This document shows, one piece after another, positions 63,877-64,000 of a DNA stretch of 64,000 nt. Every line of letters starts with the position of its first letter. Positions within the stretch are counted from its first letter, which is position 1. The stretch covers positions 1 to 64,000 of the forward strand of contig CAVVTR010000008.1 of NCBI GenBank assembly GCA_963751245.1, read 5' to 3'. The notes beneath the pieces were generated by a model. It did not search any database. It was not told the DNA's origin and worked only from the letters and a program-made list of their open reading frames with translations. This DNA comes from CAVVTR01 sp963751245. GTDB taxonomy: Bacteria; Acidobacteriota; Thermoanaerobaculia; Thermoanaerobaculales; Thermoanaerobaculaceae. Both the position numbers and the translations under genes were made by a program.

Positions 63877-64000
63877 ATGGCTGCCGGCACCGTCCGCCTT
63901 CACCGCGTCCTCCGCGCAACACCCGAGCGCGTGTACCGCGCCTTTCTCGACCCCGACGCGATGGCCAAGTGGCTGCCGCCGAACGGCTTCACCGGGCACG
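63877..64000 (+). CDS. SRPBCC-family protein (AHSA1-like), partial
   Basis: The window ends inside this gene. The visible 41 residues VRLHRVLRATPERVYRAFLD and AMAKWLPPNGFTGH are the standard start of AHSA1/SRPBCC ligand-binding proteins. ATG 63877 with AGGGGAG. Function cannot be given from this part. Confidence 0.8.
   Translation, partial: MAAGTVRLHRVLRATPERVYRAFLDPDAMAKWLPPNGFTGH

Overview
This 64 kb window is from a GC-rich bacterial chromosome, apart from one clearly AT-richer patch near 33.3-34.4 kb. The gene content suggests a Gram-negative, free-living bacterium: TolC/RND export, a secreted S9 peptidase, split glyQ/glyS and pyruvate phosphate dikinase. Intergenic palindromes of the GGGCTTCAGCCC type, a DUF4388 protein, beta-propeller/PKD surface proteins and the type of RiPP locus make an Acidobacteriota-like lineage my best guess. 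That is inference, not proof. Many conserved genes carry single-base frame changes, mostly one extra base, while the protein sequence resumes perfectly in the next frame. I read most of these as sequencing or assembly errors and give the outer bounds of each such gene.

Layout. 0.2-8.1 kb, minus strand: atuA-like gene, glyQ, glyS, ppdK, ktrA. 8.2-10.8 kb, plus strand: archaeal-type HMG-CoA synthase, thiolase and DUF35 operon. 11-17.4 kb: recO, rnd, a secreted protein, a DUF4388 protein, an rRNA/tRNA methyltransferase, a baeRF protein and tRNA-Leu(UAA). 17.4-24.6 kb: two repeat-rich gaps around an ABC exporter and an arsenic locus (arsC divergent from arsR-acr3-arsM) with a readable promoter and operator. 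24.6-32.4 kb: TetR-TolC-MFP-RND efflux operon and an alpha-oxoamine synthase.

32.4-43.2 kb is an accessory region. It holds an ASCH gene, a decayed PIN-GNAT gene, an IS1111-type insertion sequence, several small orphan genes, a beta-propeller protein, a DUF899 protein, an FG-GAP/PKD surface protein and a nucleotidyltransferase pair. Three copies of a hairpin repeat punctuate it, so it looks like a cassette-type insertion region. 43.4-47.4 kb returns to housekeeping genes (ygiD, rsgA, a MurF-like ligase).

45.8-54 kb holds the most interesting system: a RiPP (ribosomally made, modified peptide) cluster. Its order on the minus strand is HPr-kinase-like protein, PqqD, radical SAM/SPASM, two short homologous precursor peptides each followed by a hairpin, a B12-type radical SAM protein, a signal-peptidase/GNAT fusion and a second PqqD; an NTP_transf_5 nucleotidyltransferase converges on it. 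Most of these genes are translationally coupled by 4-base overlaps. The two precursors share a YEKP leader motif, an EEVFETLALAC stretch, a second Cys five residues later and a C-terminal Ser. Kinase, nucleotidyltransferase and PqqD are the accessory set known from paeninodin-type lasso peptides, but no lasso cyclase or transglutaminase-type protease is present. The combination looks new to me. 54-64 kb is ordinary: a MutS-like ATPase with membrane segments, a rhomboid protease, a cupin, a tartrate/isopropylmalate-type dehydrogenase, a DUF998 protein, an S9 peptidase and the start of an SRPBCC protein.
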